Positions 1 to 5,282 of a stretch of DNA of 5,282 bases are shown here, one piece after another. Each line of letters opens with the position of its first letter. Position 1 is the stretch's first letter. The position numbers and the translations under genes were made by a program. This stretch comes from an uncultured Clostridia bacterium (GTDB lineage: Bacteria > Bacillota > Clostridia > Christensenellales > UBA1242): contig CALVNU010000115.1 in the NCBI GenBank assembly GCA_944349915.1, positions 1 through 5,282 of the forward strand, read 5' to 3'. Under the pieces are notes generated by a model. The model worked only from the letters and a program-made list of their open reading frames with translations, was not told the DNA's origin and ran no database searches.

Positions 1-137
1 GTATAACAATATTCATTATCTCTGCTTATAAATTGATTAATATGTTTTTTAATTTCAATCTTGAAAATTTCTTTCATAAAAATATACCAAAGGCTCTCGC
101 CGTTCTTGATTGCTTTTTCTAACTCTTCTCTTGTCAT
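1..137 (-). CDS. Small hypothetical protein, 3' end beyond window
   Basis: An open frame starts at ATG (137-135) and runs off the left edge without a stop, giving the first 45 residues, MTREELEKAIKNGESLWYIF and onward. The start is well supported by AAAGGAG six bases upstream. The visible part is soluble and charged, with a Lys/Glu-rich amphipathic opening, an aromatic patch (LWYIF) and a later EYCY. No signal peptide or membrane segment is visible. I do not recognise the family. It follows the Zot/pI-like gene after a 76-base spacer containing two hairpins, so it could be the first gene of the next phage module or a small accessory gene. Only the reading frame and start are firm; no function is assigned. 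Confidence 0.6.
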   Translation of the reverse strand, partial: MTREELEKAIKNGESLWYIFMKEIFKIEIKKHINQFISRDNEYCY

Positions 138-143
138 TTTTCA

Positions 144-150
144 CTCCTTT
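144..150 (-). promoter_or_regulatory. Shine-Dalgarno site of the small downstream ORF
   Basis: On the minus strand AAAGGAG lies six bases before the ATG at 137. This near-ideal Gram-positive ribosome site decides the start and shows that the ORF is translated independently of the ATPase gene 76 bases upstream. I see no convincing -35/-10 promoter pair in the spacer. Confidence 0.75.
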
Positions 151-167
151 TAGACCTATCTCATCAG

Positions 168-189
168 TTGCAGGCAGTCAGCCCTGCAA
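168..189. other. Hairpin: 7-bp perfect stem, 8-nt loop
   Basis: TTGCAGG (168-174) is perfectly complementary to CCTGCAA (183-189) around an eight-base loop. It lies in the spacer after the Zot/pI-like gene and is one base from a second hairpin at 191-208. In the direction of transcription (minus strand) no T run follows, so it does not look like an intrinsic terminator. In a filamentous phage, a structure at this place could act in single-stranded DNA as a packaging signal or part of an origin. That role is inference; the pairing is seen. Confidence 0.7.
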
Positions 190-190
190 G

Positions 191-208
191 ACGCCTTTTT
201 TAAGGCGT
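191..208. other. Hairpin: 7-bp perfect stem, 4-nt loop
   Basis: ACGCCTT (191-197) pairs with AAGGCGT (202-208) across a TTTT loop (AAAA on the minus strand). It begins five bases after the ATPase stop codon. On the minus strand the stem is followed by CTTGCAGG rather than a T tract, so it is a poor rho-independent terminator for the operon. On the plus strand it is followed by a loosely T-rich stretch, a weak candidate terminator for opposing transcription. mRNA 3'-end stabilisation, or a role in ssDNA together with the neighbouring hairpin, are the alternatives. Confidence 0.7.
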
Positions 209-213
209 TTCGA

Positions 214-1449
214 TTATTTCTTTTTCTCAGCTTCCTTCTCATCCTTTTTCTTTTGTCTTTCATAAAAGTTTGTTGCTCGCAAAAATTTCATTGCATCTGA
301 TTTAAGCATTCTTAAATCAGACCAAACCTCAAGATCTAACGGCTTGTCCTTTGCTCCATAAGCAGATCTAAAAGCTCGCGTTTCATAGATAGTATCAAAC
401 GCGCAAGGCAGATATATTGTTTTATTCCTAGTTTGCCCGGTAACATCTATTGTTGATCCCGTCTCTGTGTTTGAAATTAGTCGATATTTAAGCCTAAAAA
501 AGCCACAATTTCCTAGGAATTTTTTGTACAGCCTCATAAACGACGAAAAGTGTTTAGCCTGTTTATCGCTCATTTTTTTAGTAAAATGAGCCATTAATTT
601 TTTATATACCCAGCTTAGAATTTTAGGCTTTAATACGATTCTTGTATCAATAAACAATCTTTGAAGACCAACAACTCTGCGAATATCTTTATAGATATTT
701 GAAGCTTCTTGTTCTGTGCCAACAAAGCGAAATTCGCCAAATTGTCGGTCAAATCGGCAAAAGTCCCCTATTTCTTTTGACTTAGCCAAATTGCCTGAAT
801 CTAAGTGCAATTTTGGGTCAAAAACAGTGCCTATTTCATCCATCCAAAATGCAATACGATACGGAAGTCTTTTTTCTTGTTTGACGTGTTCTGGAACTAT
901 TTTGTGTGCATAGCGCCTATATTTCTCGCTATACATGGGTATGTTTGTCCCTACGCAAGGAATTCCGCCAGAGTTAACATTAAACTCATACGACTCAATT
1001 ATTTCTTTGTCGTCCTCGGTCAAAAGCTCTGGCGTTCTTTGCTTTTTGTTCAAAACAAACCAATACTCCTCTGAGAGTTTTTCCCAGGATCCTTGCCCCA
1101 TTGCAGACACTTCAGCTCTTGCCTCAAGGCTTTTGCCAGTTCCTGGCGCGCCAGTGTTGATTGTAGCATGTGATGGATTGTTCTTAGCCTGCTCAACAAA
1201 CATTGAATATTTTGCTTTGTAAGTTACTGTAAAAATCGCAGTTACTAATTGCCATACGACCAAGATTTCAAGCGGGGCAAAATATAGAAGCCAAATAGCA
1301 TTCCAGTTGTTGGCCGCCATTGTTGGCACTATGATTGCAGTAACAACCACGAGCCAAAAGAGCGCACGATAGTACGGGTAGCTTTGTGCCACTCTTTTGA
1401 TCAACGGTAATTTATAAGTCTTGACGATGAGCGGATTCTTTTTAAACAT
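214..1449 (-). CDS. Zot/pI-family filamentous phage assembly ATPase, membrane-bound
   Basis: A 411-residue protein whose relatives (Ff gene I protein, Zot) are inner-membrane P-loop ATPases that drive assembly and export of filamentous virions. Two hydrophobic segments come first (about residues 29-46 and 51-77). Walker A GAPGTGKS is at 100-107, and Walker B AFWMDEIG is at 200-207, with the D-E-x-G seen in Ff pI. After it, GDFCRFDRQFGEFRFVGTEQ (228-247) matches the pI region around its HARKLGWDIIFLVQ, and FDTIYETRAFRSAY (351-364) matches the pI YDT-x-x-AFSSNY block. The C-terminus is a Lys/Glu tail with no membrane segment. In Ff pI the single membrane span follows the ATPase, so this topology is reversed. 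The start ATG has AAAGGA eight bases upstream, overlapping the previous gene's stop. The length is normal for the family. The ATPase assignment is firm and the Zot/pI assignment is good; a role in phage export is inferred from the family. Confidence 0.85.
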   Translation of the reverse strand: MFKKNPLIVKTYKLPLIKRVAQSYPYYRALFWLVVVTAIIVPTMAANNWNAIWLLYFAPLEILVVWQLVTAIFTVTYKAKYSMFVEQAKNNPSHATINTGAPGTGKSLEARAEVSAMGQGSWEKLSEEYWFVLNKKQRTPELLTEDDKEIIESYEFNVNSGGIPCVGTNIPMYSEKYRRYAHKIVPEHVKQEKRLPYRIAFWMDEIGTVFDPKLHLDSGNLAKSKEIGDFCRFDRQFGEFRFVGTEQEASNIYKDIRRVVGLQRLFIDTRIVLKPKILSWVYKKLMAHFTKKMSDKQAKHFSSFMRLYKKFLGNCGFFRLKYRLISNTETGSTIDVTGQTRNKTIYLPCAFDTIYETRAFRSAYGAKDKPLDLEVWSDLRMLKSDAMKFLRATNFYERQKKKDEKEAEKKK

Positions 1450-1457
1450 TTTTGTTA

Positions 1458-1463
1458 TCCTTT
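1458..1463 (-). promoter_or_regulatory. Shine-Dalgarno site of the Zot/pI-like gene, overlapping upstream stop
   Basis: AAAGGA on the minus strand ends eight bases before the ATG at 1449 and shares its first two As with the TAA stop of the stalk gene (1464-1462). The overlap suggests translational coupling between the two genes. It is weaker than the AGGAGG of the stalk gene, which would fit lower expression of the ATPase. Confidence 0.65.
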
Positions 1464-3075
1464 ATGTTAGAACATATTGTTCTGAGCTATTTGAATAATA
1501 AATATTTGTTCCGTCTGTCCATATGTATGAAGGATACTTAGGCGTCAATCCATTCCAACTTTTAATTTCCCAAGTATCTGTATCTTTATTTAAAATGTAT
1601 TGATTTTCATTGTGGGAATAATAGACATAATACCCATCTGTCCAAACATATTTCCCATACGAAGGAATATTTCCATCCCAGTTTTTGTATTCCCATGTTG
1701 ATGTCTCACGATTTAAAACATACTGATAAGTATTACTTGAATAATAAATGTTTACTCCGTCACTCCATATATTTTCTGCATAATAAGATCTGAGATTATT
1801 CCAAGTTTTTTCCTCCCAAGTATCTGTCTCTTTGTTTAAAACATATGACTTATTGTTAGTGAATATATAAACATTTTCGCCATCACGCCAAATATCATCT
1901 CCATAAAATGAAGTAAAACCATTCCAACTTTTTGTTTCCCAAGTATCCGTCTCTTTGTTTAGCACAAGGTGTTGACCTTCTCCGTTTGAGTAGTAAGTAT
2001 TGACACCGTCAGTCCAAACCATGTCTGCTGAAAAATTTTCACCGTTCCATATTTGTTTAGTCCAACTTTGTGTTTCTTTATTTAAAACATACTGTGAAGA
2101 CCCTTGAGAGTAATAAATATTTTCTCCATCACTCCAAATTCCGCTTGCAGAATAAGGACTCATATTCCAACTTTGTTGCACCCATGTATCTTTCACTTGC
2201 GGAACATATTGCTCTAGCTCTTCCTCAAGCTCAGCAATTTGCGTTTCTAAACTGGATATTTGCCCTTGCAAAATGGCAATTTGTCCTTGATAGTTGAGCA
2301 TTGATTCTTCATAATTACTATTCTCTTCTTCAAGTTCAGCAACTTGAGCTTGCAAGGTCGATATCTGCGTTTGATAGTTTTCAATCAATGTTGCATTCTC
2401 TGTGTTAGTTGCTTCAAGTTCTCCAACCTGGCTCTCTAGCTCTTCAATTTCGGCATCTAAGCTTGAAATCTGTTGCAAATATCCCGCATTGCTTTCTTGA
2501 AGAGTAGCCTTGTCTTCTTGCAATGCCAATACTTGGCTTTGCAATGATGAGATCTCTTCTAAATTATCTTCGGCGGAAGATTCAAGCTCTGATATTTGAT
2601 TTTGTAAACTTTCAATTTGAGAGTCTAAATTTGATACTTGCTGAGTATACTCTGCGATGTCTTCTTCAAGTTCACCTTTTTGGCTTTCTAAAGTTGAAAT
2701 TTGCGCTTGATAACCTTCAATCAGCGTTACATTCTCTGCGTTAGTTTCTTCCAGTTCGCCAACTTGGCTCTCAAGCCCTTCAATCTGATTATTTAAAGCT
2801 AAAAGCTCTTGCTCGTGGCCTTGCTGAAGCTCTGAGATTGTTGTCTGTAGATTTTCAATTTGTAAAAGGTGCTCTTGAATTTTCGCCTCAAGCTCTTTAA
2901 TTTTTTCATCCTTTTCAGTATCACCCACAGGCTTTTCGTCAGCACTTGGGCTTTCGCCTTTTATCCAGCTTTTAACCTGGTCAAAATTTTGAACTGTATA
3001 AACAGTTCCAACAACTGTTGCTGGCACTGTTACTGCCAGGAGAATTCCAGCAATTACTCTTCCTACTTTTCCCAT
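1462..3075 (-). CDS. Membrane-anchored coiled-coil stalk with C-terminal six-blade propeller-like head
   Basis: A 537-residue protein with three parts. Residues 1-28 have a short basic start (K3, R6) and then a hydrophobic run, acting as an uncleaved anchor or signal peptide. After a polar linker, residues 59-290 form a long coiled coil rich in Leu/Ile, Glu, Gln and Ser with no proline. Residues 298-537 are six repeats of 40-41 residues (the last 36), consensus W-x-x-K-x-W-N-G, then I-W-T-D-G-x-N-I-Y-Y-S, then Q-Y-V-L-N-K-E-T-D-T. Four predicted strands per repeat and six repeats suggest a kelch/WD-like propeller. The layout is that of a fibre or spike with a binding head. It lies between the LRR gene (17-base gap) and the Zot/pI-like gene (12-base gap), so a minor virion or surface adhesin is my inference. 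I do not recognise a named family. The start is fixed by a double AGGAGG. A host surface protein carried by the phage is the alternative. Confidence 0.8.
   Translation of the reverse strand: MGKVGRVIAGILLAVTVPATVVGTVYTVQNFDQVKSWIKGESPSADEKPVGDTEKDEKIKELEAKIQEHLLQIENLQTTISELQQGHEQELLALNNQIEGLESQVGELEETNAENVTLIEGYQAQISTLESQKGELEEDIAEYTQQVSNLDSQIESLQNQISELESSAEDNLEEISSLQSQVLALQEDKATLQESNAGYLQQISSLDAEIEELESQVGELEATNTENATLIENYQTQISTLQAQVAELEEENSNYEESMLNYQGQIAILQGQISSLETQIAELEEELEQYVPQVKDTWVQQSWNMSPYSASGIWSDGENIYYSQGSSQYVLNKETQSWTKQIWNGENFSADMVWTDGVNTYYSNGEGQHLVLNKETDTWETKSWNGFTSFYGDDIWRDGENVYIFTNNKSYVLNKETDTWEEKTWNNLRSYYAENIWSDGVNIYYSSNTYQYVLNRETSTWEYKNWDGNIPSYGKYVWTDGYYVYYSHNENQYILNKDTDTWEIKSWNGLTPKYPSYIWTDGTNIYYSNSSEQYVLT
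1465..2184 (-). repeat. Six tandem ~123-bp repeats encoding propeller-like blades
   Basis: Units lie at 2184-2065, 2064-1942, 1941-1819, 1818-1696, 1695-1573 and 1572-1465, each starting with a TGG Trp codon. The repeated protein core is W..K.WNG / IWTDG.NIYYS / QYVLNKETDT. DNA similarity is clear but not perfect: the stretch coding LNKETDTW recurs nearly intact in several units. The last unit stops after QYVL(T), exactly where the first unit's W-VQQSW strand would complete it in a closed ring. The count therefore looks like a finished six-blade propeller rather than a truncated array. Confidence 0.85.
2206..2901 (-). other. Coiled-coil stalk region with longer internal repeats
   Basis: Residues 59-290 of the stalk protein. 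Leu/Ile recur at 59, 66, 73, 80, 94, 101, 129, 157, 178, 206, 213, 241, 269, 276 and 283, all in one heptad register. Four-heptad (28-residue) modules beginning L-E-S-Q or L-Q-x-Q are visible. A stretch at residues 98-139 (nt 2784-2659) is closely repeated at 210-251 (nt 2448-2323), 112 residues or 16 heptads later. The region has no proline and no visible stutter. At the usual rise per residue it would be a rod of roughly 34 nm. Confidence 0.85.
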
Positions 3076-3083
3076 TTTTTATT

Positions 3084-3092
3084 CCTCCTCCT
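3084..3092 (-). promoter_or_regulatory. Strong double Shine-Dalgarno site of the stalk gene
   Basis: The minus strand reads AGGAGGAGG, two overlapping copies of AGGAGG. The nearer copy lies eight bases before the ATG at 3075. It sits directly after the TAA stop of the LRR gene (3095-3093), within a 17-base gap. It is the strongest ribosome site in the window and suggests the stalk protein is made in quantity from a shared transcript. Confidence 0.85.
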
Positions 3093-5282
3093 TTATGCTC
3101 TTGTGTAGATGTTGTAGTTACCATCTACTCTTTTTACTAAACCGTTAAAGGCTTCTGATGTTCCATCGTCAATGCTAGCAAGCACTTTAATAGTTGCTCC
3201 AAGCGACACAATCTCGCCAGGGTTTTGATAAATTTCTGCACTATTAATTTCAATTGTCGTTAAATTTGCCATTGCTTCGAAATTGTGATCTCCAATTGCT
3301 TTCAAAGTCGACGGCAATGATATATTTTGAATCAGAGTGCAATCATAAAGCACGTAGTCTCCTATCTCTTCTGTCCCTTCTGAGAAGGCAACAGTAACCA
3401 AATTCGAGCAACCATACAATAACCTATCAGGCACTATTTGCACACCGGGCACAACAGCTTGAATTAAATTTGTACAATTTGCAAATGCGTAACTTTCAAG
3501 TGTTGTTATAGATCCCGGCAAGAAATCAAGAGATGTGATCGCTGTGCCGTTAAATGCATCATTTTTGATTGTGGTTATACTTTCTGGCAAAATCACTTCT
3601 GAAAGTTTTTCGCAGCCGCTAAATAGAGATGCTGGTACTGTTGATGTTCCATCTGCAAAAGTTGCTTTTGTAAGATTTTTGCAATTTGAGAAAAGTCCAC
3701 TTCCTGCACTTGTTAAGCTTGCTGGAATCGAAACTTCCTCTAACGCGGTCATATTTTGACATGCTCCCATTGATGTAAAAGTGTAGCCTTCAGGTATGAC
3801 TAACTTTTTAACATTAGCTAGATTTGGGCTTGTTCCAACATACCAAACTAACCCGGTTATCATTGTGTCTGTACCTTCAGTTATTTGACCATCAACGATA
3901 GAGTATGATGTTGGCAAAACAATTGTTGTTGCAGTTCCAGTGTAACCTGTTATGTATGATCCGCTGAATGTAAAATCTGTCACAGGAGAAGCTTCTGCTG
4001 GCTCTTCTGGCTCTGGCTCTTCTGGCTCCGTTGGAGGCTCGCCTTGTCCTCTTGTATAAACATTATAGTTACCGTCTGTTGTTTTAATAAAAGAATTGTA
4101 ATCGTTAAGATATGTATTAAATCCATTGTCAACAGACGCAAGCACCTTAATTACATCGGCGTTTGATATAAGCCCACCAATTGAAGAATCAGACGTAAGA
4201 GCATTGTAAAGGTAAGCGCTGTTTATTGTTACAGTCTTGAGGTTTCCGCAATTTGTAAACACTCCACTACCAAAAGAGTCGAGACTTGCAGGAATATTTA
4301 TCTCGGTAAGTCCTGAATTTTTAAACACCTGATTTCCAACTATTGTTAAAGTACTTGGCAAGGCTATTTTAGTGAGACCATGACAATATGCAAATACCTC
4401 ATGACTGAGCATTATCAAACCCTCTGGAAGAACAATATTGTTGAGCTTTGTTGCGCCATAGAACATCCGATATCCTAATGATTTTTGCTTTCCAAAGGTA
4501 ACACTCTCAAGATTTTCGCAATTTGAGAAAACACTATCACCTAAATTTTCAATTACCGAGATGTCTACATTCTTTAAGCCCGATCTCGCAAAAGCTTGTA
4601 ATCCTAGAGTCTTTGCGCTTATCAAATTTATACTTTCAAGGCTTTCACAACCTGCAAACGCGCTTTGTCCAATTTCTGTAACCTTTTCTGTATTGATTTC
4701 TTGAAGCTTCTCGCAACCAGCAAAAGCTTGTTGTTGAATTATGGTTGCGTTATTTAAATTTATCTTCTCCAAACTTTTGCAATCAATAAAACAATTGATA
4801 GGAATATATTTCACTTTTTCTGGAATATTAATTTCTTTTAGTGATAAACAATTGTTAAATGCGCCTTGAGCAAAGCTCTCAACAGAATTTGGCAAAGATA
4901 CTTTTTCAAGCATTAAAAGGCCAGAAAACATACTTGTTGGAACTTCTGTTATTGAGATTGCTGATATATCAACTTCTTTTAAATCATCACAACCTTCAAA
5001 CACATGATCGTCAATGCTAGTTATGTGACTGCCAACTGTTATTTTAGTTATTCCTGTTCCTTTAAAAGCTCCACCTGCTATAGCGTCAACTTTTATTGAA
5101 TCACCATCAACAAACTCATTGTTATCATTAATTGAATAACTTGTCGGAATTGTTATTTCTTTATTCTCACCAATATACCCTACAACAGTTGATCCTCTAA
5201 ATAGAAATTGCGATGCAGAACCTTCCGCTTGAGTATTAGTCACACTCTTTGCAATCGCTAGCCCGCCAATAACTAAGCCAAC
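3093..5282 (-). CDS. Tandem BspA-type leucine-rich-repeat surface protein, 5' end beyond window
   Basis: The frame is open to the right edge. A GTG at 5243 could be read as a start, but 13 further in-frame codons upstream encode VGLVIGGLAIAKS, a hydrophobic membrane or signal segment, so the true start lies outside. Numbering from the GTG, residues 12-398 and 422-716 are two homologous LRR domains joined by a Pro/Glu hinge (399-421). Each opens with an F-x-F-x-G-S cap and a PTSYSI strand. About 13 and 8 LRR_5 turns follow (AF-x-GC-x-x-L-x-x-I-x-I-P pattern). Each closes with the same cap, IKVLAS-(V/I)-D and DGNYN-(V/I)-YTR. BspA-type LRRs are known for binding host or matrix proteins, but the ligand here is unknown. 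There is no LPXTG or other wall anchor at the C-terminus. Position just upstream of the stalk and Zot/pI-like genes matches the adsorption-protein slot of filamentous phages, so a phage-borne adhesin is inferred. A bacterial surface protein is the alternative. Confidence 0.8.
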   Translation of the reverse strand, partial: VGLVIGGLAIAKSVTNTQAEGSASQFLFRGSTVVGYIGENKEITIPTSYSINDNNEFVDGDSIKVDAIAGGAFKGTGITKITVGSHITSIDDHVFEGCDDLKEVDISAISITEVPTSMFSGLLMLEKVSLPNSVESFAQGAFNNCLSLKEINIPEKVKYIPINCFIDCKSLEKINLNNATIIQQQAFAGCEKLQEINTEKVTEIGQSAFAGCESLESINLISAKTLGLQAFARSGLKNVDISVIENLGDSVFSNCENLESVTFGKQKSLGYRMFYGATKLNNIVLPEGLIMLSHEVFAYCHGLTKIALPSTLTIVGNQVFKNSGLTEINIPASLDSFGSGVFTNCGNLKTVTINSAYLYNALTSDSSIGGLISNADVIKVLASVDNGFNTYLNDYNSFIKTTDGNYNVYTRGQGEPPTEPEEPEPEEPAEASPVTDFTFSGSYITGYTGTATTIVLPTSYSIVDGQITEGTDTMITGLVWYVGTSPNLANVKKLVIPEGYTFTSMGACQNMTALEEVSIPASLTSAGSGLFSNCKNLTKATFADGTSTVPASLFSGCEKLSEVILPESITTIKNDAFNGTAITSLDFLPGSITTLESYAFANCTNLIQAVVPGVQIVPDRLLYGCSNLVTVAFSEGTEEIGDYVLYDCTLIQNISLPSTLKAIGDHNFEAMANLTTIEINSAEIYQNPGEIVSLGATIKVLASIDDGTSEAFNGLVKRVDGNYNIYTRA
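3096..3980 (-). repeat. Second LRR domain (C-terminal copy of tandem duplication)
   Basis: Residues 422-716 of the LRR protein. It has the same N-cap (FTFSGS...GYTG...LPTSYSI) and C-cap (INSAEIY...IKVLASIDDG...VDGNYNIYTRA) as the first domain, but about eight LRR turns instead of about thirteen. The aligned DNA is clearly diverged, so the duplication is old. The shorter copy suggests gain or loss of internal turns between fixed caps. Confidence 0.8.
3998..4028. repeat. Perfect 16-bp direct repeat at 15-bp period in the Pro/Glu hinge
   Basis: CTGGCTCTTCTGGCTC occurs at 3998-4013 and again at 4013-4028, sharing one base. The period of 15 bases equals five codons of the PEEPE hinge between the two LRR domains. 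Slippage here would lengthen or shorten the hinge by five residues without changing the frame. Confidence 0.8.
4050..5210 (-). repeat. First LRR domain (N-terminal copy of tandem duplication)
   Basis: Residues 12-398 counted from the GTG at 5243. It has an N-cap FLFRGS...GYIG...IPTSYSI, then about thirteen LRR_5 turns with AF/VF landmarks near residues 60, 82, 106, 129, 152, 174, 196, 218, 239, 261, 284, 307 and 329. The C-cap is INSAYLY...IKVLASVDNG...TDGNYNVYTRG. Many turns carry the conserved (G/N)C of BspA-type repeats. Confidence 0.8.
5244..5282 (-). other. Hydrophobic N-terminal segment of the LRR protein
   Basis: Thirteen in-frame codons upstream of the GTG at 5243 read VGLVIGGLAIAKS, followed by VTNTQAEGSAS, with no stop before the window edge. 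The hydrophobic core then polar small residues is what a signal peptide or N-terminal membrane anchor looks like. The start codon and any basic n-region are off the window, so cleavage cannot be judged. Confidence 0.7.

Noticed and set aside
191..208. Intrinsic terminator for the minus-strand operon
   Set aside because: The stem is good but the minus strand continues CTTGCAGG with no T run, so it lacks the second required element. It is kept only as a hairpin.
716..1222. Overlapping plus-strand open frames opposite the Zot/pI-like gene
   Set aside because: They are antisense to a well-supported gene, overlap each other in different frames, and translate to unremarkable sequence; no good ribosome site was noticed.
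214..1449. Enterotoxin reading of the name Zot
   Set aside because: The name comes from a Vibrio phage protein with a C-terminal periplasmic part; that part is absent here and the features are those of an assembly ATPase, so no toxin role is claimed.
1465..2184. CRISPR-like or non-coding tandem array
   Set aside because: The 123-bp units are in frame, imperfect, and encode a consistent protein repeat; there are no short identical repeats with unique spacers.
1462..3075. Tailed-phage tape-measure protein
   Set aside because: The coiled coil is long, but there is an N-terminal anchor and a propeller-like C-terminus, the length is short for a tape measure, and no tail genes are nearby.
2070..3108. 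Three plus-strand open frames opposite the stalk protein
   Set aside because: They mirror the repetitive codons of the coiled coil and propeller; their Leu/Phe-rich translations are what antisense of Glu/Gln/Lys-rich coding gives.
3535..3759. Plus-strand open frame opposite the LRR protein
   Set aside because: It is a shadow of the LRR repeat codons, with no supporting start signal or recognisable protein.
3096..5210. Diversity-generating retroelement target in the LRR protein
   Set aside because: No reverse transcriptase, template repeat or adenine-rich variable repeat pair is visible in the window.

Overview
The window is an AT-rich segment in which every credible gene lies on the minus strand. 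Reading in the direction of transcription (high to low coordinates) there are four: a large leucine-rich-repeat (LRR) surface protein whose start is cut off by the right edge; a membrane-anchored coiled-coil stalk carrying a C-terminal six-blade propeller-like repeat domain; a P-loop ATPase with the hallmarks of the Zot/pI assembly proteins of filamentous phages; and the first 45 codons of a small unrecognised protein that runs off the left edge. Gaps between the first three genes are 17 and 12 bases, which suggests one transcript. Strong Shine-Dalgarno sequences (a double AGGAGG and an AAAGGAG), low GC and the style of the repeat proteins point to a low-GC Gram-positive (Firmicutes-like, probably gut) host. 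This host assignment is inference.

The best overall reading is the morphogenesis end of an inovirus-like (filamentous ssDNA phage) element, integrated or episomal. The anchor is the Zot/pI-like protein at 214-1449, which has Walker A GAPGTGKS, a Walker B followed by D-E-x-G, and the downstream aromatic-D-T...AF-x-S-x-Y block also present in Ff pI. In Ff-type phages the host-adsorption gene (III) sits a short way upstream of gene I. Here that slot holds two large repeat proteins built for binding: tandem BspA-type LRR domains joined by a Pro/Glu hinge, and a stalk of about 230 residues topped by the propeller-like head. I infer that they are virion-tip or cell-surface adhesins that recognise a Gram-positive host. 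Nothing in the sequence proves that they are in the particle.

Layout: 1-137, 5' part of a small ORF; 138-213, intergenic spacer with two adjacent perfect 7-bp-stem hairpins (168-189 and 191-208) and the next gene's ribosome site; 214-1449, Zot/pI-like ATPase; 1462-3075, stalk plus propeller protein; 3093-5282, LRR protein, 5' incomplete. There is no tRNA, rRNA, CRISPR array, insertion sequence or integrase, and no replication or major coat gene in view. Any replication initiator, ssDNA-binding protein or coat protein would have to lie outside the window, so the phage assignment rests mainly on the ATPase and on gene order.
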